Below are positions 54,538 to 62,522 of a stretch of 64,000 bases of DNA, piece after piece. The stretch covers positions 29,482-93,481 of the forward strand of contig DATHNE010000211.1 in NCBI GenBank assembly GCA_035486355.1. The letters run 5' to 3'. The DNA is from Palsa-883 sp035486355. Lineage in GTDB: Bacteria; Pseudomonadota; Alphaproteobacteria; Acetobacterales; Acetobacteraceae. The first letter of the stretch is position 1. Each line of letters opens with the position of its first letter. The notes beneath the pieces are model-generated. The model made no database searches. It saw nothing but the letters and a program-made list of their open reading frames with translations, and was not told where the DNA came from. Both the position numbers and the translations under genes were made by a program.

Positions 54538-55425
54538 TTAGGCGCCGAACCCCTGATCCCACGGCTCCGGCACCATCGCGTAGCTGTCGCCGTTGCGGAC
54601 CACATGCGCGAAACCGGGGAAATGCACGTGCATCCCGGCGATCAGTTGCCGGTCCGTCGTCACCATGTCGAACACGCGTTTGCGCGTCGCCGCCGCTGCA
54701 TGGGTGTCGCTGTCATGATCGATGGTGACATCCGGCCGCGGCACCTGGATCTCCGGCACGTGGATGATGTCGCCCCAGATCAGGAGTGAATCCTTCCCCG
54801 ACGCGATCATGTAACCGCAATGCCCCGGCGTGTGCCCATGCAGCGGGATCGACGTGACGCCGGGAAACACCTCCACGCTGCCGCTGTAGGTGTGCATCAC
54901 ATTGTGGTAGGGCGCCATCTGCTCGCGCGCGCAGGCGAAATACAGCCGCTTCGCCCGTTCCGGCGCACGCGTCATCGCCGCATCATCATTCCAGTGGTTC
55001 GGCTCGTTCTCGTGCACCACCAGCTCGGCATTGGGGAAATTCTTCGTCCCTGTCTTCGGATCCGTCAGCCCGGCTGAATGATCGGGGTGCATATGCGTCA
55101 GGATCACCTTCTCGATGTCCTTCGGATCGACGCCTGCGGCCTTCAGATTGGCCAGCATCTTGCCCGCGGTCGGCTGCAGATAATCGCCCGACCCGGTCTC
55201 GATCAGTGCCACCCGCCCCGCCGAGCGAAGCAGGTAGCAGTTCACCGACGTCCGCCGCCGCGTCCAGAACGCATCATTCAGCATCTGCATCGACTGCGCC
55301 GGTGTGATGTTGTGCAGCACGTCGACGGTGCCATCCAGATAGCCGTCCGAAATCGCCGTCACCACAATGTCACCGATGCGTCGATGGTACACGCCGGAAA
55401 TCTGCTGCGTCAGAACCTCAACCAT
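54538..55425 (-). CDS. MBL-fold metallohydrolase
   Basis: A 295-residue metallo-beta-lactamase-fold hydrolase. Zinc ligands are visible in LTHMHPDHSAGL (HxHxDH), GHTPGHCGYM and WGDIIHVPEI. It is similar in layout to quorum-quenching lactonases and methyl-parathion-hydrolase-like enzymes, with an N-terminal GDIVVTAISDGYLDG segment. There is no signal peptide. The start ATG at 55425 is upstream of the palindromic repeat at 55446. The natural substrate is unknown; an ester or lactone is likely. Confidence 0.85.
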   Translation of the reverse strand: MVEVLTQQISGVYHRRIGDIVVTAISDGYLDGTVDVLHNITPAQSMQMLNDAFWTRRRTSVNCYLLRSAGRVALIETGSGDYLQPTAGKMLANLKAAGVDPKDIEKVILTHMHPDHSAGLTDPKTGTKNFPNAELVVHENEPNHWNDDAAMTRAPERAKRLYFACAREQMAPYHNVMHTYSGSVEVFPGVTSIPLHGHTPGHCGYMIASGKDSLLIWGDIIHVPEIQVPRPDVTIDHDSDTHAAAATRKRVFDMVTTDRQLIAGMHVHFPGFAHVVRNGDSYAMVPEPWDQGFGA

Positions 55426-55445
55426 GTCTCACCCCTCAATTCACC

Positions 55446-55554
55446 TGTCATCGCGAGGCACGCACTGACGCAGCGATCTCGACCCGTCGTGGCACCACTG
55501 TCGATGCCTCAAGTCATCGAGATTGCAGCGTCGGTGCGCTCCTCGCACGGGCAA
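55446..55554. repeat. palindromic repeat, second copy of the GTCATTGCGAGG family
   Basis: The left arm (55446-55482) begins TGTCATCGCGAGGCACGCAC; the right arm (55517-55554) read inverted begins TTGCCCGTGCGAGGAGCGCA. They are diverged relatives of the arms at 18883-18965, with a longer centre. It fills the gap between the SDR stop and the MBL gene start on the minus strand. Confidence 0.65.
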
Positions 55555-55568
55555 TAGTACGCGGTACC

Positions 55569-56312
55569 CTACTGCGCGATGTATCCACCGTCGATCGTCA
55601 GCTCGGCGCCGGTGACGAAGGATGCCTCATCAGACGCAAGGTACAGCACGCCATAGGCGACATCGATCGCCTCGCCAAGCCGGCGCAGCGGCGTCGCCGC
55701 GATCTTCGCCTGCCGCGTACCTGCGTTGGTCGCGTTCAACATCGGCGGCAGATAGCCGGGATGCACCGAGTTCACCCGCACGCCCATCGGTCCGTACCGA
55801 CACGCCGCCGCCTTGGTGTAGTTGCGTACCGCGGCCTTCGACGCGTGATACGCGGGATGCCCCTCTGGCCCGCCGACAATCCCCATGATCGAGGAGATGT
55901 TGACGATCGCGCCGCCGCCGCTCTTCGCCATCGCCGCTGCGGCCAGCTTGGTGCCCAGGAACGCCGAGGTCGCATTCACGGCAATCACCCGGTTCCACCC
56001 TTCCAGCCCATCATGATCGCCCACCGACGACCCACTGATCCCGGCGTTGTTCACCAGGATGTCGAGCTGCCCGAACACCGTCAGCGTCGCATCGATCAGC
56101 CGCACCCAATCGCTTTCCGACGTGACGTCGGTGCGCACGAAGCGTGCCTGCGCCTGGCCTGCCGCGATATCCGCGGCGACGGCGTCCCCTTCCTGTTGCA
56201 GCACGTCGGCGATGACGACTTTGGCGCCTTCCTGGGCGAACAGCCGTGCTTCGCACGCGCCCATGCCGTGCGCGCCGCCGGTGATGATCGCCACCTTGTC
56301 CTTGAGACGCAT
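55569..56312 (-). CDS. short-chain dehydrogenase/reductase
   Basis: A 247-residue classical SDR. The cofactor motif is TGGAHGMGACEARLFAQEGA, with Asp in VVIADV pointing to NAD. NNAGISG, the catalytic Ser in NISSIMG, and YHASK with Tyr and Lys are all present, as is the ending DGGYIAQ. The fold branch is that of 2,5-dichloro-2,5-cyclohexadiene-1,4-diol dehydrogenase and 3-alpha-hydroxysteroid dehydrogenases, but the substrate cannot be fixed. It may share a transcript with the MBL gene, though a palindromic repeat lies between them. Confidence 0.85.
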   Translation of the reverse strand: MRLKDKVAIITGGAHGMGACEARLFAQEGAKVVIADVLQQEGDAVAADIAAGQAQARFVRTDVTSESDWVRLIDATLTVFGQLDILVNNAGISGSSVGDHDGLEGWNRVIAVNATSAFLGTKLAAAAMAKSGGGAIVNISSIMGIVGGPEGHPAYHASKAAVRNYTKAAACRYGPMGVRVNSVHPGYLPPMLNATNAGTRQAKIAATPLRRLGEAIDVAYGVLYLASDEASFVTGAELTIDGGYIAQ

Positions 56313-56334
56313 GATTTCCTCCCGTTGCTTGGTG

Positions 56335-57315
56335 TCAGCCGCGTGGCGCGGCGGCGCGTAGCAGTCGGTCGTTGATGGCCAAGCCCAACCCTTCGTCGGG
56401 CACCGACATGACCGCGATGCCGCGCAGACCCCGCCGCGCGCCCTCGGCGTCCAGCCAACGCAGTCCGTCGAACAGACGTGCCGCCGCTTCGGTCAGATCG
56501 CGCCGGTCGCTCAGGTTGTAGCTCACGGCCGCGCCGGTCAGTACGGCTCCGAACGCCAGCAACGCCTCCGTCGGTGCCACGTCCGCTGCGCGCAGCCGCA
56601 CCGGCAACACGGGCGCGTAGTGCGAGACCATCAATCCTGGCGACCGCAATGTGCGCGCTGCTTCCGCCACGGCGTGCGGGATGCCGCGACCAACCGGGCC
56701 AACCAGGGCCTCGATCGCTTCCACCGTTACGCCGCCGGGTCGCAGTAGGAAGGGCCTTACCCCACGCAGGTCCAAAACGGTGGATTCAACACCAACCGGG
56801 CAGGGGCCGCTGTCCAGTACCGCTGCGATGCGACCCATCAGCCCGTCGAGCACATGCTGTGCCGTGGTTGGACTGACCTGACCAGAACGATTGGCGGACG
56901 GCGCGGCAACCGGACGGCCCACGGCGCGCAGCAACGCCAATGTCGATACAGGTGAGGGCACACGTACTGCCAAGGTTTCCAGTCCGGCGCCGGCCAGCAA
57001 CGCCACGGGACAGTCCTCGCGTCGCGGCAGCACCAGGCTGAGCGGCCCCGGCCAGAAGGCCGTCGCTAGACGTTGCGCGATCGCATTCGCCTGCACCTGT
57101 GCGAAGGCAGCATCCGCATCGGGATAGTGGCAGATCAATGGATTGAAATGCGGGCGGCCCTTGGCGTCGAATATCTCTGCCACCGCCTGTGCATTGGTCG
57201 CATCAGCACCCAGTCCGTAGACCGTTTCGGAGCCGAACGCCACCAGCGCGCCCGCCCGCAGCAGCGTGGCAGCGCGGGCAATGCCGGCGGGATCGGCGCT
57301 CAGGACTTCAGTCAT
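56335..57315 (-). CDS. tsaC: L-threonylcarbamoyladenylate synthase (Sua5 type)
   Basis: A 326-residue Sua5-family protein, making the threonylcarbamoyl-AMP used for the t6A modification of tRNA position 37. The YrdC domain has FGSETVYGLGADATN and KGRPHFNPLICH near the start, then PSANRSGQVSPT and GVESTVLDL. The extra C-terminal Sua5 domain (from about 215) starts SPGLMVSHYAP, which distinguishes Sua5 from short TsaC. The start is the ATG at 57315; the frame extends upstream into tandem palindromes. It diverges from pepA. Confidence 0.92.
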   Translation of the reverse strand: MTEVLSADPAGIARAATLLRAGALVAFGSETVYGLGADATNAQAVAEIFDAKGRPHFNPLICHYPDADAAFAQVQANAIAQRLATAFWPGPLSLVLPRREDCPVALLAGAGLETLAVRVPSPVSTLALLRAVGRPVAAPSANRSGQVSPTTAQHVLDGLMGRIAAVLDSGPCPVGVESTVLDLRGVRPFLLRPGGVTVEAIEALVGPVGRGIPHAVAEAARTLRSPGLMVSHYAPVLPVRLRAADVAPTEALLAFGAVLTGAAVSYNLSDRRDLTEAAARLFDGLRWLDAEGARRGLRGIAVMSVPDEGLGLAINDRLLRAAAPRG

Positions 57316-57338
57316 CGCGATGTGATAGCGCCATGAAT

Positions 57339-57378
57339 GGGCATGGCAAAGCCATGACGGGCATGGCAAAGCCATGAC
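57339..57378. repeat. tandem 20-bp repeats, each a CATGGC-AAA-GCCATG palindrome
   Basis: The unit GGGCATGGCAAAGCCATGAC occurs twice back to back (57339-57358 and 57359-57378) in the 112-bp gap between the divergent tsaC and pepA starts. Each unit holds a perfect 6-bp inverted repeat around AAA. The phased spacing of two turns of helix would suit a dimeric regulator acting on either gene. Confidence 0.75.
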
Positions 57379-57427
57379 GCGCTGCTACAGTCATGTAAGC
57401 CAGTCACCAAACAGGGGGTTTTAAGCC

Positions 57428-58921
57428 ATGGTCGATATCGCCTTCGCCCGGCCTGCATTGCCGAAATCCGGGGCACTTGTGGTCCTGGTGAGCGAGGGTG
57501 AGATGCCATCAGGACTGTGGAAGCAGGCCGATGACGCGACCGGTGGTGCGATTGCCCGGGCGCTCGCCGTCGCCGAATTCAAGGGAACCAAGGGCAAGAC
57601 TTGTACCGTTCTGGCGCCGGGAGCGGGCCTGTCGCGCGTCATCCTGATCGGTCTCGGCAAGCCGAAGGATTTTTGCGAGCTGGCGTTCCAGGAGGCTGGC
57701 GGCACGGCGGCGACGCTGCTGGCGCGCGAGACCGCCGCGGCGATCGGCGCGCATGATTTCACCCCCGGACAGGCGGCGCAGGCCGCGTTCGGTGCGACAC
57801 TGCGCGCGTATCGGTTCGATCGCTATCGCACCAAGGAAAAGCCCGAGGACAAGCCGAAGCTCGCCAAGCTGGCGATGCTGGTCTCTGATCCGGCACGCGC
57901 CAAGGCGGCGTGGGAGCCACTGGCCGGCGTGGCGAATGGCGTGTTCGTGACGCGGGACCTCGTCAGTGAGCCGCCGAATGTTTTGAACCCGGCCGAAATG
58001 GCCAACCGCTGCAAGAAGCTGACCACACTCGGGCTGAAGGTCGAGGTGCTGGGCCCGCGCGAGATGGAAAAGCTGGGCTTCGGCGCGCTGCTGGGCGTTT
58101 CGCAGGGCAGCGTGAATGAACCACGGATGGTGGTGATGCACTGGAACGGTGCGTCCGGCCGCGCGCGTAGGAAGGACAAGCCGCTGGCCTTCATCGGCAA
58201 GGGCGTGACCTTCGATACCGGCGGCATTTCGATCAAGCCTGCCGGCGGCATGGAGGACATGAAGTGGGACATGGCCGGCGCGGGCACGGTGATCGGGCTG
58301 ATGGCCGCACTCGCCGGGCGCAAGGCGAAGGTTGACGCCGTGGGTCTGGTAGGTCTGGTGGAAAACATGCCGTCCGGCAGCGCGCAGCGGCCGGGCGACG
58401 TGGTGAAGAGCTACTCCGGCCAAACCATCGAGATCATCAATACGGATGCGGAAGGGCGTCTGGTGTTGGCCGATGTGATTTGGTACTGCCAGCAGAAATA
58501 CGACCCGAAATTCATGATTGACTTGGCGACGCTGACCGGCGCGATCATCATCTCGCTGGGCCACGAACATGCCGGCCTGTTCAGCAACAATGACGAATTG
58601 GCGGAGAAGCTGGGTGCGATCGGCCGCGCGACGGGTGAGAAGGTCTGGCGCATGCCGCTGGGCGACGAATACGATAAGCAAATCAAGTCCGACATCGCCG
58701 ACATGAAGAATGTCGGTGGCCGCCCCGGCGGCTCCATTACGGCTGCCCAGTTCATCCAGCGCTTCGTCAACGGCAAGCCCTGGGTGCATCTGGACATCGC
58801 GGGCATGGCGTGGAGCACGAAGGACGCCCCGTGCACGCCAAAGGGCGCGACGGCCTTTGGCGTGCACCTGCTGGATCGGCTGGTGGCGCAATACTACGAG
58901 ACGGCGGGCGGCGCCGACTGA
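57428..58921 (+). CDS. pepA: leucyl aminopeptidase (cytosol aminopeptidase)
   Basis: A 497-residue M17 aminopeptidase, a hexameric two-metal exopeptidase. The signature NTDAEGRLVLAD is intact, with metal and catalytic residues in FIGKGVTFDTGGISIKPAGG and KWDMAGAGTV. The N-terminal domain is shorter in homology but full in length. In E. coli PepA also binds DNA at recombination and promoter sites. The ATG follows a weak purine tract. holC begins 3 bp after its stop, the usual pepA-holC operon. Confidence 0.94.
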   Translation: MVDIAFARPALPKSGALVVLVSEGEMPSGLWKQADDATGGAIARALAVAEFKGTKGKTCTVLAPGAGLSRVILIGLGKPKDFCELAFQEAGGTAATLLARETAAAIGAHDFTPGQAAQAAFGATLRAYRFDRYRTKEKPEDKPKLAKLAMLVSDPARAKAAWEPLAGVANGVFVTRDLVSEPPNVLNPAEMANRCKKLTTLGLKVEVLGPREMEKLGFGALLGVSQGSVNEPRMVVMHWNGASGRARRKDKPLAFIGKGVTFDTGGISIKPAGGMEDMKWDMAGAGTVIGLMAALAGRKAKVDAVGLVGLVENMPSGSAQRPGDVVKSYSGQTIEIINTDAEGRLVLADVIWYCQQKYDPKFMIDLATLTGAIIISLGHEHAGLFSNNDELAEKLGAIGRATGEKVWRMPLGDEYDKQIKSDIADMKNVGGRPGGSITAAQFIQRFVNGKPWVHLDIAGMAWSTKDAPCTPKGATAFGVHLLDRLVAQYYETAGGAD

Positions 58922-58924
58922 CGT

Positions 58925-59371
58925 GTGAGTGATATCGGCTTCTACCACCTGACGCGCAGCACGTTAGAGCAGGCCTTGCCACAACTGCTTGGCCGCACAC
59001 TCGCGGCCGGGGAGCGTGCCGTCGTCGTGTGTGGTGGCCCCGAGCGCGTGGCTGCGTTGGATGCCGCGCTGTGGGCCTGTGCGGAACCGAACTGGTTGCC
59101 GCATGGCACGCCGGCGGATGGCGATGCCGATCTGCAACCGATCTGGTTAGACATCGATGACGCGGCGCCGAATAAGGCGCGGTTCCTGTTCCTGGTGGAC
59201 GGCGCCAGCAGCGCGCGGCTGGAGGCGTTCGCTCGCGTGTTCGACCTGTTTGACGGCAATGATGAGGCTGCCGTGCAAGCCGCCCGCGCGCGCTGGATCG
59301 CCGCCAAGGCCGCCGGGCATGCGCTGTCCTACTGGCAGCAGGGACCGAAAGGGTGGGCCAAGCAGGCGTGA
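58925..59371 (+). CDS. holC: DNA polymerase III chi subunit
   Basis: A 148-residue HolC, the clamp-loader accessory subunit that contacts SSB. The opening IGFYHLTRSTLEQALPQLLG, the DAALWACAEPNWLPHG strand-loop (residues about 46-61) and the ending YWQQGPKGWAKQA are typical. It starts with GTG directly after pepA and is translated from the same message. The stop is followed by a hairpin-rich repeat. Confidence 0.9.
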   Translation: MSDIGFYHLTRSTLEQALPQLLGRTLAAGERAVVVCGGPERVAALDAALWACAEPNWLPHGTPADGDADLQPIWLDIDDAAPNKARFLFLVDGASSARLEAFARVFDLFDGNDEAAVQAARARWIAAKAAGHALSYWQQGPKGWAKQA

Positions 59372-59418
59372 GCCGTACGCCTCTCTTGCTGTGCGGGGGA
59401 GGCCGGCGCGCAGGGCCG

Positions 59419-59492
59419 GGTGAAGGTTCCGTGCCGCTTCACCCTCACCCGCGTCGCGACGGTCCGCGACTTCTCCCCAGGTGGGAGAGGTG
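59419..59492. repeat. REP-like element with three hairpins
   Basis: GGTGAAG (59419-59425) pairs with CTTCACC (59437-59443); GTCGCG (59453-59458) pairs with CGCGAC (59465-59470); and CTCCC pairs with GGGAG around CAGGT. It lies between the convergent holC and FAD-oxidase stops and resembles widespread alphaproteobacterial intergenic repeats. It shares GGGAGAGGTG with the hairpin at 11033. Confidence 0.65.
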
Positions 59493-59501
59493 CGATCTTA
59501 T

Positions 59502-60830
59502 TTACGCCATAGGCGACGGTCCCGGTCTTGATCCATCAGTGAAGCGACTGAACCGGAACTCGCCGGGATCCACCACCGGCGTATCCCCTGTCACCAGGTC
59601 CGCCATCAATCGGCCCGCTCCCGGACCAATCCCGAACCCATGCCCAGAGAACCCGGTGGCGATAAAGAATCCCTCCATCGCATCTACCCCGGAGATCACC
59701 GGCACGATATCCGGCGTCACGTCGATCATCCCACCCCAACGCTCGGCAACCCGCACATCCTTGAGCGCCGGGAACGCGCCGCCGATCGCCTGTTTCGCGC
59801 CATCCAGGATCGGCTGATACGGCTCGGGATCCAGCGTGCGCACCCGCTCGAACGGCGAGGTCTCGTCCAGCGACCAACGCCGGGGGATCTGCCAATCCTC
59901 GATGAACCCGCGACCGATGCGCAGGCGCACATTGTCGTGCTGCGTCCGGATCGTCGGCATGAAGTCCGACAGGAATTTGAACGTGTCCCAGGTCAGATCG
60001 AACACATTGGCCGACCAGCCGCCGATATTGTATCCGCCGTCCAGTCGCTTGCGGAATCCGAAGTCGCCACCGCTGGCCGAGGTTTCCGGGCCGCCCGGTA
60101 GCGGTTCGGTCCGCATCACCGACGACAACACCTTTAACTGCGGCAGCCGGATCCCGCTATTGCCACAGAACAAACTCGACCACGCGCCGCCTGCCAGCAC
60201 CACGGCGTCGCAGGCGATACGGCCCTTCTCGGTCACCACGCCACTGACCTTGCCGCCCTTGGTCTCGATTCCGCGCACCGCGCACTGCGTCACGATCCCC
60301 GCGCCCAGCCGCCGCGCCGCCTCGGCGATCGCCGGCGCCGCCATCTGTGGCTCACCGCGTCCATCACTTTCCGTATACAGCGCGCCGGCCCAGGCGCCCG
60401 CCAGCCCCGGCAGCTTCTCTTTCGCCTCGGCCCCGGTGATCAGCCGCGTATCGAGCTGATAGGGCTGCGCGGCTTCCAGCCAGGCGGTTTTCTTCGCCAG
60501 GTCCTCTGGTGTCTTGCATAGGTAGATGATGCCGCAGCGGCGGTACCCGGTCTCAGCCCCCACCGCCTCATTCATCTCGCCCCACAGGCGCAGCGCCTCG
60601 ATCGCCAGCGGGATCTCACGCGGGTCGCGCCCCATCTTGCGGCACCAGCCCCAGTTGCGGCTGGACTGCTCGCCGGCGATGTGGCCCTTCTCGCAGACCA
60701 CCACCGGCACGCCCTTTTTTGCCAGATAGAACGCGGTGCAGGTGCCGATGATGCCGCCACCGATCACCACGACACCGGTGCGGGCAGGCAACGTTTCGTC
60801 GGAGGTAACGGGATCGACGCGCGGGGCCAT
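59502..60830 (-). CDS. FAD-dependent amino-acid/amine oxidoreductase (DAO family)
   Basis: A 442-residue D-amino-acid-oxidase-like flavoprotein. The FAD motif is VVVIGGGIIGTCTAFYLAKK (about 20-39), followed by SSRNWGWCRKMGRDPREIPL, where the aromatic-rich loop replaces the usual SxxNaG segment. The C-terminal GFSGHGFGIGPGAGRLMADL is the flavin-contacting motif. WGGMIDVTPDIVPVISG is typical of sarcosine oxidase or D-amino-acid dehydrogenase relatives. There is no signal peptide. The start ATG at 60830 lies 11 bp after the rhodanese stop, so the two are co-transcribed. Confidence 0.85.
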   Translation of the reverse strand: MAPRVDPVTSDETLPARTGVVVIGGGIIGTCTAFYLAKKGVPVVVCEKGHIAGEQSSRNWGWCRKMGRDPREIPLAIEALRLWGEMNEAVGAETGYRRCGIIYLCKTPEDLAKKTAWLEAAQPYQLDTRLITGAEAKEKLPGLAGAWAGALYTESDGRGEPQMAAPAIAEAARRLGAGIVTQCAVRGIETKGGKVSGVVTEKGRIACDAVVLAGGAWSSLFCGNSGIRLPQLKVLSSVMRTEPLPGGPETSASGGDFGFRKRLDGGYNIGGWSANVFDLTWDTFKFLSDFMPTIRTQHDNVRLRIGRGFIEDWQIPRRWSLDETSPFERVRTLDPEPYQPILDGAKQAIGGAFPALKDVRVAERWGGMIDVTPDIVPVISGVDAMEGFFIATGFSGHGFGIGPGAGRLMADLVTGDTPVVDPGEFRFSRFTDGSRPGPSPMA

Positions 60831-60841
60831 CGATCGCGCCC

Positions 60842-61252
60842 CTACCGCTGCCGCCAGGGCAGGCCGCGGGCTTTCCACCCACTGGTGGTACCACGATGCC
60901 CGGCGCCATCGGCCGGTCCTTCGAACCCCTCGGCGATGTTGTACGCGTTCGGAAATCCCGCCTCCTGCGCTGCCGCGGCCGCCGCCGCGCTGCGCTGCCC
61001 ACTGCGGCACAAGAAGTAGATGTGATGCTCCGGGGTGAATCCGGCTGCCTGCAACTGCGCGGCGAAATCCGGGTTCACCTGCATGGTCGGATAGGTCTGC
61101 CACTGGATCAGCAGCGCCTGCTTGCCGGCCGCCGCCAGGTCAGGCAGCCCGACGAAATTCCACTCGGCGTCGGTCCGCACATCCACCAACTGCGCCTTCG
61201 GCTCGGCCTGCAGGGCTTCCCAGACCTTGGGCGGTGGCACATGCTCGACCAT
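60842..61252 (-). CDS. single-domain rhodanese
   Basis: A 136-residue rhodanese-like sulfurtransferase. Landmarks are LVDVRTDAEWNFVGLPDL (22-39) and the active-site loop FLCRSGQRS, with the persulfide-forming Cys and a six-residue loop typical of small rhodaneses. The start ATG at 61252 follows GGAGAAG. It is separated by only 31 bp from a divergent cysteine-synthase-like gene. This pairing suggests that persulfide sulfur and cysteine synthesis are linked; the FAD oxidase follows in the same operon. Confidence 0.88.
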   Translation of the reverse strand: MVEHVPPPKVWEALQAEPKAQLVDVRTDAEWNFVGLPDLAAAGKQALLIQWQTYPTMQVNPDFAAQLQAAGFTPEHHIYFLCRSGQRSAAAAAAAQEAGFPNAYNIAEGFEGPADGAGHRGTTSGWKARGLPWRQR

Positions 61253-61283
61253 ATCGGCTTCTCCGGAGGCTTGGGGGGACACG

Positions 61284-62288
61284 ATGACGGAACTGTATCA
61301 CGGCACAGGCTGGCAGGATGACCTGGCGGCGTCCATCGGCCACACGCCGCTGATCCGCCTGAAGCGCGTGTCGGAGGCCACCGGCTGCACCATCCTGGGC
61401 AAGGCCGAGTTCATGAACCCCGGCGGGTCGGTGAAGGACCGCGCGGGCCTGTATATCATCACCGACGCGGAACGGCGTGGCGCGCTGAAGCCCGGCGGCA
61501 CGGTGGTCGAGGGCACCGCCGGCAACACTGGCATCGGCATCACCCTGGTGGGCAACGCCCGCGGCTATCGCAGCGTGATTGTGATGCCGGAGACGCAAAG
61601 CCAGGAGAAGATCGACTTCCTGCGCATGATCGGCGCCGACCTGCGCCTGGTGCCGGCGAAACCGTATCGCGATCAGGGCAACTACGTGCACGTCTCCCGC
61701 CGCATGGCCGAGGAGATGGGCGCGGTGTGGGCCAATCAGTTCGACAACCTCGCCAATCGCGAGGGTCACCGCCTCAGCACTGGACCGGAGATCTGGGACC
61801 AGACCGAGGGCAAGGTCGACGCCTTCACTTGTGCCTGCGGCAGTGGCGGCACGCTGGCCGGTGTGGCGCTGGCGCTGAAGGAACGCAACCCCAAGGTGCG
61901 CATCGTGCTGGCCGACCCTGAGGGCAGCGGGTTGTACGGCTGGGTCAAGAGCAACGACCTGACGGTGACCGGCAGCTCCATCACCGAGGGCATCGGCCAG
62001 TCCCGCGTGCCCGGCAATCTGGAAGGCGCACTGATCGACGATGCCGAGAAGATCCCGGACGCTGAGGCGCTGGAGCACATCTACGACCTGCTGATCCACG
62101 AGGGGCTGTCGGTTGGGACGTCGTCGGGCATCAACATCGCCGCCGCGGTGCGGGTGGCGAGGGGGATGGGGCCGGGGCACGTGGTGGCGACGATCCTGGC
62201 CGATGGGGGCAGCCGGTATCAGTCGAAGCTGTTCAATCCCGAATTCCTGCGCGGCAAGAATCTGCCGGTGCCGAGTTGGATGGCCTGA
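61284..62288 (+). CDS. cysteine synthase-like PLP enzyme, second paralogue
   Basis: A 334-residue fold-type II PLP enzyme. The PLP lysine is Lys51 in MNPGGSVKDRAG. The substrate loop is GTAGNTGIGITL, with G-T-A instead of the PTSGNT of CysK. The phosphate cup is GSGGTLAG, and the C-terminal GTSSGINIAAAVRV segment is present. The inserted segment FDNLANREGHRLSTGPEIWD suits the eukaryotic-like or CysK2-like branch rather than CysK. It could use O-acetylserine, O-phosphoserine or thiosulfate. Divergence from a rhodanese gene supports a sulfur-donor link. The ATG at 61284 follows GGGGGGAC. Confidence 0.85.
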   Translation: MTELYHGTGWQDDLAASIGHTPLIRLKRVSEATGCTILGKAEFMNPGGSVKDRAGLYIITDAERRGALKPGGTVVEGTAGNTGIGITLVGNARGYRSVIVMPETQSQEKIDFLRMIGADLRLVPAKPYRDQGNYVHVSRRMAEEMGAVWANQFDNLANREGHRLSTGPEIWDQTEGKVDAFTCACGSGGTLAGVALALKERNPKVRIVLADPEGSGLYGWVKSNDLTVTGSSITEGIGQSRVPGNLEGALIDDAEKIPDAEALEHIYDLLIHEGLSVGTSSGINIAAAVRVARGMGPGHVVATILADGGSRYQSKLFNPEFLRGKNLPVPSWMA

Positions 62289-62386
62289 CCGACGCGGCCG
62301 CGCGCGGCAGGGAAGGCGGCGACGCGCGTTCCAACAGGTGCATAGGGTTCTGCCGCTCCGGTACCATACGCCGCAGGCCCCACCCT

Positions 62387-62417
62387 CGTCATGGCCGGGC
62401 GGTGACCCGGTTATCCG
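62387..62417. repeat. GTCATGCC-family palindrome, second copy
   Basis: CGTCATGGCCGGGC is followed by GGTGACCCGGTTATCCG, giving an imperfect CCGGG/CCCGG hairpin. It is related to the element at 2016-2070. It lies in the 234-bp gap between the cysteine-synthase-like and acyltransferase-like genes; nothing else is seen in that gap. Confidence 0.5.
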
Positions 62418-62522
62418 CCCAGATGGCGTTAGATAGCAACGCTTACGCCCCCCACCCCCCGATGCCCTCTTTCATGCAACGGTCACGAGACAGACACCGC
62501 CTCGTCCGGCCACGGTCGCCGG

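Noticed and set aside
57509..58948. Minus-strand 479-codon frame opposite pepA
   Set aside because: It mirrors pepA codons, has no recognisable motif, and overlaps the intact pepA and the holC start.
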